The position numbers were made by a program, and so were the translations under genes. A DNA stretch of 64,000 nt from assembly GCA_003952965.2 (NCBI GenBank), contig CM025853.1:33890971-33954970 (forward strand), given 5' to 3'. Within the stretch, counting starts at the first letter, position 1, and each line of letters opens with the position of its first letter. The DNA comes from Morella rubra (lineage: Eukaryota > Streptophyta > Magnoliopsida > Fagales > Myricaceae). Positions 1-13,203 of this stretch are shown piece by piece. The notes beneath the pieces are model-generated. The model worked only from the letters and a program-made list of their open reading frames with translations, was not told the DNA's origin and ran no database searches.

Positions 1-3000
1 CATCTATCAGACTTCAAACATCTCAATCCACGAAAATTACCACAAACTACCATAAAGAAAAGTAAAGATAGTGCGCACAATCAATATACCAAAGAAGTAC
101 CTAACTTAGCTCCACCGGTTAACTGTTAGGACACGCGAGCAAGCCCCACTATATACTCGGAACCTCATCATATGCTCGAACTTCTGGGATGCACGAAAAT
201 CACAAAAAATATGTGTCTGTGTGCGAATATATGACCACACACTATCAATAGTTAAAAATATATTTTAGTGATTGTTTACTCTATTAATGGTGGGCGCGCA
301 CAAAACTGATTTGAGAGTATGGAATTTACACTAGATGCAAATATAATAAAGTTAGAGTATAATTTCAAAGGGAAATATATATCACAGTCCACACCGCTGG
401 TCAATTTATGTTAAAAATATTAGACTCAAAAGAACATTAAGGATCTTAGAACGACGCTGACGTATACGTAAGATTTTGATATATGAAGTGGTTATTATGT
501 ACTTGTAAGATATAGTTGTTGTGTATCCTGTTAGAATAAGGAGCACCTCCCACACAACGGCTAGAACTTCTCGTTGAACTCTAGACCAGTAATAAGAAAT
601 ATTACTTATATATCTCTTGGGTGTGCCAACGATATATATGGTTGACTTATGACCTCACATTGAGCGAACGTTTTAACGGTTTGAATCTGCGACGAAGAGG
701 AATAATTGATCCTGCTCAGTTGAACTCTCGCAAACTCTCAGCAATGGAAATCTTTACTCGCCCACAATTCCAGAGCCCAGCGAAAAAAGATTTGATATAA
801 TCACACACCAAAGGGGGCTATACTTTGCTGTGAGAAATATTGTCACTAAACCTATAAAACCTGGAAGCATTATAGAAGGTTCAGAATTACAACCACACAT
901 GATTAACTCTCTCAACAAGGTAGAAAAAATTCAGAACATAACGAGATCCGGATGCAAAAAAGATGAGTCCAATACATAGTGGGAGCAGACACTCGGAACA
1001 ACAATCTTTAAAGATAAAGAAGCAATGGATCATTGTTGAGCATTGTTGCTAACTAATATTATTGAAAAACTATTGTCTAATCTATAAGTGATTCACAGTG
1101 TGGGATTTACAATCCTCAACTGGTCAAGTATGGAGAGAATATCGAATACTGCACCGGGACTACCAGCGTATGGGACGAGCAAGTAAGAAGTTCACTAGGG
1201 AGATAAAGAATGCCTATAATGAAGTTCGGAGGACATATAATGACACACTGTCTTTAAGTGGATTTAATAACATGAATTTACGTGAAGATAATACACTTTT
1301 CTATATGTATATTGATTAAAGTATTTGTTTTGAACTATATACAATGTTCTTCCCGCGAGTTATGTCAAATTGCTAAGAAATTGTTACGCGTAACTACCAA
1401 ATATCATCTCTCATTATCACAGAGCCATTTAACACTCACTGGGCGGTCATGGTTAAAACTGAAAAGAGAGATATGGATCATTAATGATGGGTGGCGAGGA
1501 CAGAAGAAACAAAAGACGTTAAAGCCATTTGCAATGCGAGGGAGGATATAATGCAAAACTGTCGCCAGAAGTCAACTACACATATCAACATCTCTGTTTT
1601 TGTCTAGCCTATCAAGTACATACGTGGCTAGGAGTAATCATACCGCAAACCTTTAAACAGCGATAATAACGGCAAAAGACATATTCCAAATTTTCTTGGA
1701 GGAGGAAGGAGGCGACAAAGTATACAAGAATAACTTGAAAACACAACTCAACATAGATAACCGAGATAAACTGAATCGGATAGATGCACACGACAGGAAG
1801 AGCAAAAGCTACTCACAACGACGCTCGTTTCGTCGGAGGTAGTAGCGAGGGCTTATTCGAGTAACAGAGAAGGGAGCCAATATAGGCTACATATGTGCTA
1901 GATGATACGCTGAAGGAGAAGATCGTAAACATATCGAGGGTGTCGAAGTGGTGGAGCGTCAGAGTTTAGACATAACAAGAACGAAGGACCGCGAACCCAA
2001 CAAGTCTCTCTCATCTATCGCTGCCGGTTTCTCTTTCGTTCCCTTCTCTCATCTATATTATCAGATTGCCTACGACTTAGGTACGTTTTTATATCGTTTG
2101 GATCGTAGTCGTCGAGTCATGTATTTGAGGTTCACTCATCTGTGCCCTTACTATTTTTCTCTGCTATTTAATAGTGCAATATAAATAATACTCATCGATG
2201 CCTTAATAAAGCGTAGAGTTTACTAATACATAAATCACGCAACTCAGCAGACACTGTAAAACGCCGATGGGTCCAGAGAACCAAGCGAAGCTAGTATGTC
2301 GGTTACACAGCAAAGATATCAGAGGGAAAGGAAAGGAGGGGTTTCTATAATCCAGAGAGACTTCACGGAACGAAGCGTAAGAATACTCAGGTGTTCTGGG
2401 ATATTGAGGTATTCCTTTTACCTCTTTACACATTCCTGACTGAAAATACTTTAATATTTTAGGCGTATACAGGGCGTTATTGGAGGCATTCTCTCATCAC
2501 CATTATTTTCTAATCTAAAGTTTCACTAGGCTCAACAAACGTGCCAACGAACAAACACACGCATCATAATACTTTGTACACATGAGCCATACCGGTTCCT
2601 GATTTTGTACGATGCAAGAGCGTCCTCTAAGATCCTATAAGAGCATCACTTTAAATTACTTACGTGGGTTAGATGCCACAGCTTGGACACACCAATAACT
2701 CCTTGCTAGTTCGAGTGCAACAAAGTGCAAATCTATGAAATGAGTCAGCAAATAAAGCACCACAGTAGAGTCATCTCAGTGTACTCCCTACCTTAAAGGA
2801 AATGCTTTGGATTGGTTGGTTTGTCCCATTGGAAGTAACTAAAAAACATAATCGAGCCTAAGAAAAAGGAAAAGAAAGGCATTGAACACATGAATTATAA
2901 CTGAGATTGAATGGAGAATTTATCGCTTTGCATGAAGTTTCTGTATTTGGTTGTGGTGAGAAATATGTCGCGGTATAGACTAAATGAAACTAAACAAGAA

Positions 3001-6000
3001 GAGCCCCATGGGACAAGCTTTGTTAACGTTCGGGGTAATATAGCTTCGTCGTTTCGACGCAAATGGGAAATATAGCTCTGTTATCTCCATCACGCACAGT
3101 TAGACGTCATTTGGGACTCATTTCTTACCAGTGAGTACCATGTTTAATCAGTACTATCAGCCAGTCCTATCTATATTGAATTATGAGCACTTATGAGACT
3201 GATTCAAAACGCCAGCGAAGGAAAAGTAGAGATAAGAGACGTACAGGGTATATGGGGTCCGGATAGCCCAAGATGAGATGAGGAGGAAAGGGAACAAGCG
3301 CGATGGTTAAAGCAGCAGCAAGACCGAGTCACAAGACATTAGGTTAACATAGAGTACTTGCGAAACACAACATCCACGTTCACACCTGTTAGTCCGATTG
3401 TCTGGGGACCCTCTATATTTAGCATCACATATCAAGCTAAAGATTCTCATATGCTCATCACGAGTTAGTATGATATCTTGATGTCACCACTAGGAGTTGG
3501 ACATAACTCGCTTATTATTATACATGCTAAAATATGGAGAGAATTCTATACACAATAGGGACCTCTTTGATAGCTCCTTCATAAGAAAATAATTAGGTTT
3601 ATTTAAAATCCAATAAAAATTAACATAAACGAATTTCGATAATGATAGAGGTACGGTTGTTACAGGAGGTAAAGCATCGTTTAAAACTATCGGTACGAGA
3701 ACCTATAAACCTGATATCACCAACGTAAAATTGCTAGAAGAGGTAAATAACCAACTAAAGGAGCACGGTCAAGAGGTCTGCAATCTTTCTGTTTTGCTGG
3801 CATGAAGGTCACTTCCTAACTCCCTGGAATGAGAGCAGACGTGAAAAGTAATATCGTCTGGATGGCTATTTGAGACAATGGTTGACATTTCGCTCGTCAC
3901 GAGTAGTGGCGTCAGTCGCTGCAGAGAGTATGAAACGCTTAGATGTTGAACATGTGAGTCGCATTGATATTTCAAGAATAGCGCTACGACAACCATCACT
4001 ATTTCCTTGGACATTTATAGGGCTCATTTAGTTCTATATGCCTTCATGAGAGAGCCCGAGCATGGTGATTAAATGGTCAGCTCTTCTCTGGGGTATAGCA
4101 AACCCGTTATGGATATATACTTTAAGGATATGAACACAAGGTTCTTCGCTCCTTAAGAGTCGCATCCTGGCACTGACTTATTTCTTCAAGCATGGAATTT
4201 TTTGTTCCTGCAATAAATTATTGAATGTATATATATATAACAGTAAAATACACTATAGTCATCTCATGTTTGCCATAACCATCTCTGCGTTTAATCAAGG
4301 TTGCAAAAGGGACATCCTACTCCCAATGCAAAATCCTTAATTCATAATAGATATCCACAGGCACACGCTCCTCTTACCTACCAAAAATTAGATATAATTA
4401 TCAGACGTATATAGCACGGCAAAAATCATTCTGCGCTTAAATACGGGTCTTGCGCATATCTATCTTTGAAGGGCATACAGGGCTAGAACATGCAGCAGAA
4501 GTACACAGACAAGTAAGGAGCACAAAGGAGTACTATCACACACTTTGTATCACGGGATTACCTACCGGAGTCTCGCCAGTCCAAGAGAAGAAACATCATC
4601 TTAATGGCATTTTCTCACTCCAATAAAAGAATGCACGCACGAAGTCAAAGAAGGTGGCATCAAGGTATATAAAACACGATCCACTCCACGTAGAAACAAG
4701 GGGCATCAACATCGTTGACCACCATATCGAGTAAAAGTTTTTCAGCCATTCTCAAATGATAGATTAGGACACGGATACACCGTTAGTAATAGAGAATATG
4801 GCAACTAATCCTCAATAAGCGAAGAATCACAACAGGAGTTCAGCAATACTCACCAGGCTTTTCAACTTTAATGCTGAAAATCAATTAGATTTTACAGATA
4901 TTATCTATCTAAGGTGAAGAAACTTAAGTGTCCTGCGATCTGTCCTGCGTAATAGATAGTAGTAGCCTCGCACAAAACAACTTGAAAGCTCACGGGGGCT
5001 ACCAAACTCAATGTCGCCCAGGGTGGTAAGAAACAACAAGTAGTAGTGAAGGGATGAAGCAATTCGAGCGCGCTGCTACAGGTAGTAGTTTACATGGCTC
5101 ATCTCCATTTTGCACCGGTAAGACTAGAATATCCTTGCACCTTTCATTTTGCGGCAACTGCCACATCCTAGAGAAAGTTTAACTAAATTACATATGTCTT
5201 GTCAAACTCATTCTCATAACGAGCAATATGTCAAAATTACACGAGAGGTCATTGGGCGCAATAACACTCGATGCTAGACAAGAAATGGCCTCTTTACGCT
5301 ACGACAGGGATGAGTTCAAAGATGGAGTCATTGAGAGTGTCCTGAGCAGTTACAGAATTCTGCAAACTATCAAGAGCGATATCTTATAGGCTTTACCATC
5401 CTTAGCACATACTTCTCCTAGTGGGAGAAACTAGCCTGAAATCCCATGAAGTAGGTCGAATGGCTGGGTGAGAGGCATTTGGTTGCAAAATGAAAATGGG
5501 AGAGCCGTGCACATAAACATACGTAAGGCAAAAAGAACCGTGGGGAATGAGATTTTGTGCACTCTATAGATAATCCATCTCACCTTCTCAAATCGCTTTT
5601 GGCAGCTCATCTATATATTATATATTCGCATCTATGGTTTTTAGTTTATACTAAGATTTACTTTCAAAAGTCATGACTTCTGAATCTGGTCCTTATCCCT
5701 GAGATTACATGTTTACTAGAGAGCTCATCATGAAAGTCCTTAAGTAATTATGGATCGACGTATTTGAGATGTATGCAGACAGGAGTCATGTACACTGAGA
5801 GCTCTGTGAAGGAGCTAATCCATCCCTTATTCACCGTCTATCACCTCTATGAACAATAAATGAACAAAAGTATTAAACAGTTACGAGACCCTCCACAAAA
5901 TAGTACACTTTACGAATTTGTTTTGACATGAAAATCGAAAGGCGCACACCGTCGACGCTAAGCTATTACGATTTCAGAGGAGGTACTTCTTGCTAAATAG

Positions 6001-6050
6001 AAGGGACCAGCAATTGTCTGCGTTAGAATTTGATACTGCGGAAAGGGAAG
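1..6050. other. Region without recognisable genes, unusual texture
   Basis: I find no gene, RNA gene or transposon domain here on either strand. The longest open frames are about 70-90 codons, match nothing I know, and show no plausible splice partners. Copia or gypsy hallmarks (integrase or reverse-transcriptase motifs, primer-binding site, LTR ends) were looked for and not seen. The longest single-base run I see is 8, whereas the rest of the window has many A/T runs of 12-20. Either this is old, decayed intergenic DNA or a poorly corrected stretch of consensus. The right edge is approximate and was judged by the change in texture. Confidence 0.5.
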
Positions 6051-6656
6051 TTGGGCGGTAAGTTGGGAGAGCTGAGGTATTGGGGAGGTGAAAGAATTTC
6101 GAAAGTAGGCGTTTCGTGTTTGGTTTTTGTTGGTTAGAGGAAAAATAGAAGTGGAAAAAATATACCTTCTATTTTATGGTGTTTTTTGTGTGTTAAGCAC
6201 CATTTTAAGAAAATATTATTTATTTAGAATTTTTTTCTTGATATAATATTATTAAGATTTATAAGAAGTTGAAGTATATATACAGATGTTTTAAAATTTA
6301 AGAATATATTTTATTTTGCTCATAAATTTCTAATCTTCAAAATATTAGTTAATCACGCTATATATAAATATAAGGCGGGTGGGGAGATGATGCCGGGTGA
6401 GCACTGGAAGCGTTGTACGATATTGATAGCAAGAAGATAGTTAAAGAGGCAGAAAATCCGGAGACTGGAGTTCTACGCCGAGCGGTGAGGATAGAGCTTA
6501 ATGATTAGCTTGCAAAGTATAAATTGAAGAAACAAAGCGCATGCTTGTACCACGATGAATAACACTCAATCGCGAAACTGTCTCGTCCCTCTCCATTTCT
6601 ACCATGTTTGGATCAACAAGCCACCCATTGAGTCAAATCAATAGCACTGCTGTTTG
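6051..6656. other. 3' flank of the SPATULA-like gene
   Basis: AT-rich spacer downstream of the minus-strand bHLH gene. Normal-looking plant intergenic texture with A/T runs begins about here. It presumably includes the 3' UTR and polyadenylation region of that gene, but I see no clear terminator or repeat. Confidence 0.4.
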
Positions 6657-9600
6657 TTAGCGCATTTTTTTGGGATCTAAAGCAACGAGATGCGAGAGGA
6701 CCTTTAAATGGCCAGTTTGGTTTCCAACTTCGCTGCCCGGTGTCGGGAGAGCAGTACGGTTGACCGCCTGGCATGGTCGTAGGGGTAGATGCGTGAGTGA
6801 TGACGTGTTCGCCAGCTCAGACGGATGATGTGAAGTGGGTACAGCACCTAATGGATTGTTCTCAAGATGGATTACATTTGATGGCTGATGCCGCAAAATC
6901 TCTCCCCTGCAGAAATCCTTCGCATTTAACAAATGTAAAATTGATGGTATCATTTCCTTGATCTCACATGCTTTTATTCAAGAAGGTTTACCTTACCGCA
7001 GAAGTCGGATGCAGCTGAAATGGTCCTAAATGAGCCTGCATTGATGATTCCAACCCAAATGAGGGTTCTGAACTGATAATATTCGGCAGATTGGGTACAG
7101 ATGGATGGTTTGATGTTGTGCATTGGTTGGGTACAGAGAACACATCATGCAATGAAGTTTCCTTGTTTAGAGGATGTGTGCCTGTCATACCCAGATGCAG
7201 AGGCCTATATTCCTCACCAAAGTCCATTCTCATCTGGGAGAATTGGATAGGCTGCAATGCCGCTGGTAAGCACACAGGATGCAAACTCAAGCCGTTTCTC
7301 ATTGATAACATCTGAAATGTGAAGCACCAAGTAAACAAATCATAATCAACAGTGTGCTGTCAACAGTTTATCGGTTTTGGCATTTTTTGTGCAGAGGAAC
7401 AAGCCCTAAACTGAGGTTTGCATTAAGGATGAGAAACAAAAGATCATCTGATTTAAACGGCATTTGGTCCAGCAATCAAGAATAAATATGTTTAAATTTT
7501 TCAGGTGGCTTCACTTGTCATCTCACTTAAGCAGAAAAACTACATAACACAAATACAACTTCAAGAATGAATCACTGGCATAATGATGAATTAGCCACAC
7601 TCAGCTTAAAAGATGAAGATAACCGAGTGCCATGTCCAAATCAACTTAGTATGCTGTCAACGATGCATTTGATTTGGCATTTTTAAGTAATGGCGAGCCT
7701 TAAACTGAGATTCACACTCAATCTTTCCTCTTTAGCAGCATTAGGCTTCAGTAATCAAGCATAATATATATTCAAACATCCAGCAGCTTCCTCTGAACAG
7801 TTTGTTAACTCAGGACGTGTTAGAAGTAAACCAGATCTTACAACCTTTAATCCCAGATTTCTCTAACTTCAGTTTTTGCATTACTTCAATTGAAAAAATT
7901 GGATAACATAAAAGAACTTAAACTTCTCAGACTCACAGAATACGATTTAAAGTGGTGCAAATCTGCAAGTTATCGAAAGAACTATGTTGGACAAATGGAG
8001 CCTAATAATTATGAATTTTCTTATGCTTCACACGCAGCAAATTGGCATTGCTAGGAATTATTTATACTTAGCTTAAGAGACAAAGATAACCAAGTGCTGT
8101 GTCAACAAGGCTATTAGATTCTTAGTCTCTCCCGTGGATGTACAATTATAGGCAAATACATGAATCCCGACGCTTGTGTTGTTATTTGACTTTCGTTTTA
8201 GCTTTTAACGATCAGATTATGGGTTGGTTATCACACAAACCGTGGACTTTGCAGTTTGAACCCCATACATAGGAAATTGCTCATATATAGAAACTACACG
8301 GCTAATCGGCTATCACATTATATGAATTACGGGCACAAACTTGTAAACACCCACGTAATAACTGTCCACAACATTAGGAGCTCTAAGATGTGCATGCGAC
8401 CACAGGAACACTACGACGACACTCTGAAGTCTCTGTAGAAAAAGGCCGCAGATTTCTAACAGAGTCACAAACCTGTACTTGAAGCTGAAGCTGCTTAAGG
8501 TATTCAATAGCTTCATCAAGCATCGAAGCCTTGTCTGTCTACCAAAAATAAAAAAATGCTCAATGCAATAGCCAACCCAACTATGATAAATGGACCAATA
8601 AAGGTTTAAAAGGCCAAAGTTCGTAGCATGTGTGTTTTACCTTGTTAGAATTCGGAATCAAATTTTGTAATGCCTTCATTTTCTCATTAATCCTGCTCCT
8701 CCTCCTCTGCGGGACAACCACAAACATTAAAGTCCGAAATAGTGGCATAAAGGCAAACGAACCACCCGAACAAGAGCCTCAAATACGCAAGCCAACCTTT
8801 TCAGACAAATTATGAACTTCTGCAGCCCTGCTTCTCTTCGATGAACCACGTGGAACAGGCTTGTCTGACACATCTTCTACCAGCGCTTCAAGACCCTCCT
8901 AATTTCAGAAATCACGAATGAATTAGAAAAAAATATAATTCTGTCAAAAAAACTATGAGATAGAAACTGTTGATATAACGCCTTCAGTTTTAATGTACTC
9001 GCTCAAATTCGTACGCACGAACGACCCTGACAACTAAGCGAACTTAGAGCCATACACTTTCCTCAGGTCCTAAATTACGGAGAGATCAAGTATCGCTAGT
9101 TTTTCTCTGCTCTTCCACAGTTTGTTGGAGACCAACGGAGCAGTAGGGACATGCAAAATCTGTAGCCACGACGACATCGTATTCCCTAGAAACTTCAGAC
9201 ATGCTACTAACCCAGACAGATGCATCACGCATCTGTAAGCGTAGATCCCACTTTATCTCAAGTCTATAAGAGAATGAGACAGAGAATCTAAGTACTTTTT
9301 CCTACACCTTCTCAGCAAACAAACAGACAGAAAAGTCCAAACTTTAAGAAAATACAAGCACCTCGCTTTCACAATCATACTCATCAGTCTCATTCTCACT
9401 CGCTCCAAGCGAAGAGGTCGGCACATTCGAGAGGAAGACACCGGAGCCAGTGCTCACACCACTAGAAGACTCAAGGGCCGAGATCCCATCTTGAACAAGC
9501 ACTGATCGGCATGATGAACGGTCAAGATTTCCCAGCAAAACATTGGAGTTGGAGGGCTGCGCTTGGTTACTGGTCTGGACTGCCAGAGGCGGCGAAGATG

Positions 9601-9757
9601 AGGTCGAATGGAGAAGGATTTGATGAAGAAAAAGCGAGATTTCGTCTGAGGCGCCTACATGGGGAGAAGTAGAAGAAGACGAAGGAAGCAGCTGAGGCTG
9701 AGGAGCTGAAGTTGAAGATGAACAGGAAGTTTTGTCATACTCGTACATATCTCCCAT
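6657..9757 (-). CDS. SPT: SPATULA/ALCATRAZ-type bHLH transcription factor
   Basis: Nuclear DNA-binding regulator of the SPT/ALC branch, which in Arabidopsis controls carpel margin and fruit development and seed and seedling growth responses. Six exons by splice sites and homology: 9757-9362, 8898-8797, 8706-8641, 8538-8473, 7311-6992 and 6906-6657, about 399 aa (Arabidopsis SPT is 373). Residues ~110-132 carry the family signature S-L-G-A-S-E-N-E-T-D-E-Y-D-C-E-S-E. The bHLH spans ~151-210; its basic part has the H-E-R pattern (E-V-H-N-L-S-E-K-R-R-R) expected for G-box binding, followed by helix 1 (N-E-K-M-K-A-L-Q) and helix 2 (A-S-M-L-D-E-A-I-E-Y-L-K-Q-L). Exon 5 opens with M-L-S-M-R-N-G-L-S-L-H-P, as in SPT. 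The start is the first ATG of the homologous frame. The C-terminal 83 residues (exon 6) are weakly conserved, so the last junction is less certain. Only 134 bp of upstream DNA remain before the gap. Confidence 0.9.
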
Positions 9758-9802
9758 TACTTTCTCTTTCTGGGTCTTTCCTGGCTTTCGCACACAGAGT
9801 CC

Positions 9803-9806
<4 letters not shown>

Positions 9807-9836
<30 letters not shown>
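9807..9836. repeat. (GA)n/(CT)n microsatellite in SPT 5' UTR
   Basis: Thirty bases of nearly pure AG dinucleotide, lying 50-80 bp upstream of the SPT start codon. On the gene strand it reads (CT)n, a common feature of plant 5' UTRs and core promoters. Confidence 0.85.
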
Positions 9837-9838
<2 letters not shown>

Positions 9839-9891
9839 CTTTTGGTTATGGGCTTGGTTCAGTTTTGGTTTTCTTGGATTTGTTGCTTCTG

Positions 9892-10891
9892 NNNNNNNNN
9901 NNNNNNNNNNNNNNNNNNNNNNNNNNNNNNNNNNNNNNNNNNNNNNNNNNNNNNNNNNNNNNNNNNNNNNNNNNNNNNNNNNNNNNNNNNNNNNNNNNNN
10001 NNNNNNNNNNNNNNNNNNNNNNNNNNNNNNNNNNNNNNNNNNNNNNNNNNNNNNNNNNNNNNNNNNNNNNNNNNNNNNNNNNNNNNNNNNNNNNNNNNNN
10101 NNNNNNNNNNNNNNNNNNNNNNNNNNNNNNNNNNNNNNNNNNNNNNNNNNNNNNNNNNNNNNNNNNNNNNNNNNNNNNNNNNNNNNNNNNNNNNNNNNNN
10201 NNNNNNNNNNNNNNNNNNNNNNNNNNNNNNNNNNNNNNNNNNNNNNNNNNNNNNNNNNNNNNNNNNNNNNNNNNNNNNNNNNNNNNNNNNNNNNNNNNNN
10301 NNNNNNNNNNNNNNNNNNNNNNNNNNNNNNNNNNNNNNNNNNNNNNNNNNNNNNNNNNNNNNNNNNNNNNNNNNNNNNNNNNNNNNNNNNNNNNNNNNNN
10401 NNNNNNNNNNNNNNNNNNNNNNNNNNNNNNNNNNNNNNNNNNNNNNNNNNNNNNNNNNNNNNNNNNNNNNNNNNNNNNNNNNNNNNNNNNNNNNNNNNNN
10501 NNNNNNNNNNNNNNNNNNNNNNNNNNNNNNNNNNNNNNNNNNNNNNNNNNNNNNNNNNNNNNNNNNNNNNNNNNNNNNNNNNNNNNNNNNNNNNNNNNNN
10601 NNNNNNNNNNNNNNNNNNNNNNNNNNNNNNNNNNNNNNNNNNNNNNNNNNNNNNNNNNNNNNNNNNNNNNNNNNNNNNNNNNNNNNNNNNNNNNNNNNNN
10701 NNNNNNNNNNNNNNNNNNNNNNNNNNNNNNNNNNNNNNNNNNNNNNNNNNNNNNNNNNNNNNNNNNNNNNNNNNNNNNNNNNNNNNNNNNNNNNNNNNNN
10801 NNNNNNNNNNNNNNNNNNNNNNNNNNNNNNNNNNNNNNNNNNNNNNNNNNNNNNNNNNNNNNNNNNNNNNNNNNNNNNNNNNNNNNNNNNN
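9892..10891. other. Assembly gap of exactly 1000 N
   Basis: Unresolved bases. The round length indicates a placeholder, not a measured distance. The gap removes the SPT promoter and abuts the outer end of the left palindrome arm at 10892. Open frames that run across the N's have no meaning. Confidence 0.98.
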
Positions 10892-11163
10892 ATTTGAAAC
10901 CTGTAAATTGAGATTATTTTTCCCTCTTTTGTCATAAGCATTTGGAGATTCTTTGCAAATTGATTCGGGCCGATCTTCGAAAAGCTCTAGACCCAGCTTT
11001 AGGCCCACAATCCGAGCAGCCCTAACATCGTCAGCTTCGGAGCGCCACCGCCGAGTAACAGTCACAGACCTCAAGGCTCAAACTCTCTCGCTCACACTGC
11101 TACAGAAGAGTCCTTGACCAACGCAGCGGCGATGGGTTGCTTTAATATACCCATCGTCCGCGA

Positions 11164-13203
11164 ATGAAATTCATAATTCCCTTCGGATCCCTCGTCCCTT
11201 CGCGCAATTCCCTGAAATCTCTGATGGCCTCCTCTGTCACCCAAACCCTAACGTTACCCCAAACCCAAACCTTCCATTCCGATCCACCACAAGACGACCT
11301 TGATGACCTCCTCTGCTCCGACCCTCAACAAGAACAACAAGAAAGACAACAGTTACTTCTTTCTTCACCTGATACGTCACCTTCGTGCTTCGGTTCTCCG
11401 AGCCGGTGCTTGACCGGGGAGTCCCACTTCGAGCGGGCATGGGCTCACTGGGCCAAGCTGGGAAGGCCCAAGTTAATAGTTGCCCCGATGGTCGATAACT
11501 CGGAGCTCCCGTTTCGAATGCTTTGCCGTAAGTACGGCGCCGAGGCCGCGTACACCCCCATGTTGCACTCTCGTATTTTTACCGAGAACGAGAAGTACCG
11601 TAACCAGGAATTCACCACTTGCAAGGTAAATTCAAACACTTTTCAACTCATTAAAAAAGATGGATGTTTGAATTTTGATTTACCATTTTTACTGTGATTA
11701 ATTTGCAGGAGGATCGCCCTTTGTTTGTCCAATTTTGTGCGAACGATCCAGATATCTTATTGGAGGCTGCGCGGAAAGTAGAACCTTTTTGCGATTATGT
11801 TGACATCAATTTGGGGTAACATATTTGTCCTTCGTCGGCGCTCGTAAATAAGACATTTTTTTTTTTAAATACTGAACTAGATTGGTGATTTATACTGATT
11901 TCAGAGTGATTGGTTTAAATAGGCAGTTTCTTATAAAGTATTGGATTGAAGATTTAGGCGAGCATGTGTTTTAGCAAGAGTATTTTATGTTATGGCAGTT
12001 GGTTTCAAATAAAACGTAAATTAAACTCCAATCCAAAATTAGCTCGAAAATCTTTGTACAATGTGTGAGCAACCTTTGCTTGTGAGCTTAAGCTGAGATG
12101 AATGGTGAATTGATTGCTTAACTTTTATTCTAGCGAGGGGACTTTGGAGCCGATGCATCGAAGTTTTTAACATTAAATGGGAGTTTGGGCGGAATTAAGG
12201 TTGAAACTTAGGCCACTTGCTCTGATACAAAGATAAATTACCAAGTCCTGAATCTTTTTACCACATTAAAAAACTGCTTCTTCCCCCTACCCACACACAT
12301 TACCAAAAATTAGAAGTTGAGAAAGGACCTTGGGGCGCAATATCAACTTTCATCTAAACAACAAAGATCATTTTGTTATCCTACGCAAAGTATATTTAAT
12401 GTGGTTTTGGAAGCCGTATCTCAAAATAATCAATGGATCTATGGCCTTCGTGCAGTTGTCCTCAGCGTATTGCTAGGAGGGGCAATTATGGAGCTTTCCT
12501 AATGGATAATCTCCCTCTTGTAAAATGTCTAGTGCAAAAGTTGGCTCACAACCTTCATGTCCCTGTGTCATGCAAAATCCGAGTATTCCCAGACTTGCAG
12601 GTTACAATCAACTATGCAAGGATGCTAGAGGATGCAGGATGCTCTCTTTTAGCTGTCCATGGTCGAACCAGGGATGAGAAAGATGGAAAGAAATTTCGAG
12701 CAGATTGGAAAGCTATCAAGGCTGTTAAAAATGCACTTAGGATTCCTGTCCTCGCAAATGGGAACATTCGGCACATGGATGATGTTCAGAGCTGTTTGGA
12801 AGAAACTGGTGCTGATGGGGTGCTCTCTGCTGAGACTCTCCTTGAAAATCCAGCTCTTTTTGCTGGGTATCAAACTGCTGAATGGGTAGTAGGCAGTGAA
12901 GGAAGCAACAGGGAGGGACAACTGGACCAGACAGATCTAGTGGTGGAGTATTTGAAGTTTTGTGAGAGCTACCCTGTGCCGTGGAGAATGATTCGGTCTC
13001 ATGTGCACAAGATGTTGGGAGACTGGTTCAGGATGCATCCCCATGTGAGAGAGGATCTCAACTCCCAATCCATACTTAGCTTTGAATTTCTTTACAACAT
13101 GGTTGAGCGGCTTAGAGAGCTGGGCACAAAAATTCCACTTTATCTTAAGGATACACACGAAGATAGAATTGCAGCAGATGGCCTGGGGTCCAGCAGTGTA
13201 TGA
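11164..13203 (+). CDS. DUS1: tRNA-dihydrouridine(16/17) synthase, DUS1 type (left copy)
   Basis: FMN enzyme that reduces uridine to dihydrouridine in the D-loop of tRNA using NAD(P)H. Three exons, 11164-11625, 11709-11815 and 12456-13203, all with GT-AG borders and matching phases, give 438 aa. The barrel opens at ~95 with L-I-V-A-P-M-V-D-N-S-E-L-P-F-R; then come Y-T-P-M-L-H-S-R, P-L-F-V-Q-F-C-A-N-D-P and D-I-N-L-G-C-P-Q, whose Cys (split across exons 2/3) is the expected catalytic residue. R-I-A-R-R-G-N-Y-G-A-F-L and V-H-G-R-T-R-D complete the family pattern; human DUS1L shows the same motifs. A second ATG at 11224 could be the true start. The first ~70 residues are polar and poorly conserved, without a clear targeting peptide. 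Confidence 0.93.

Noticed and set aside
1..6050. Degraded LTR retrotransposon
   Set aside because: Looked for paired LTRs, primer-binding site, and integrase or reverse-transcriptase motifs; none could be pointed to.
9344..11074. Very long open frames across the gap (up to 576 codons)
   Set aside because: They exist only because N's contain no stop codons; the real content is SPT exon 1 on one side and DUS1 upstream DNA on the other.
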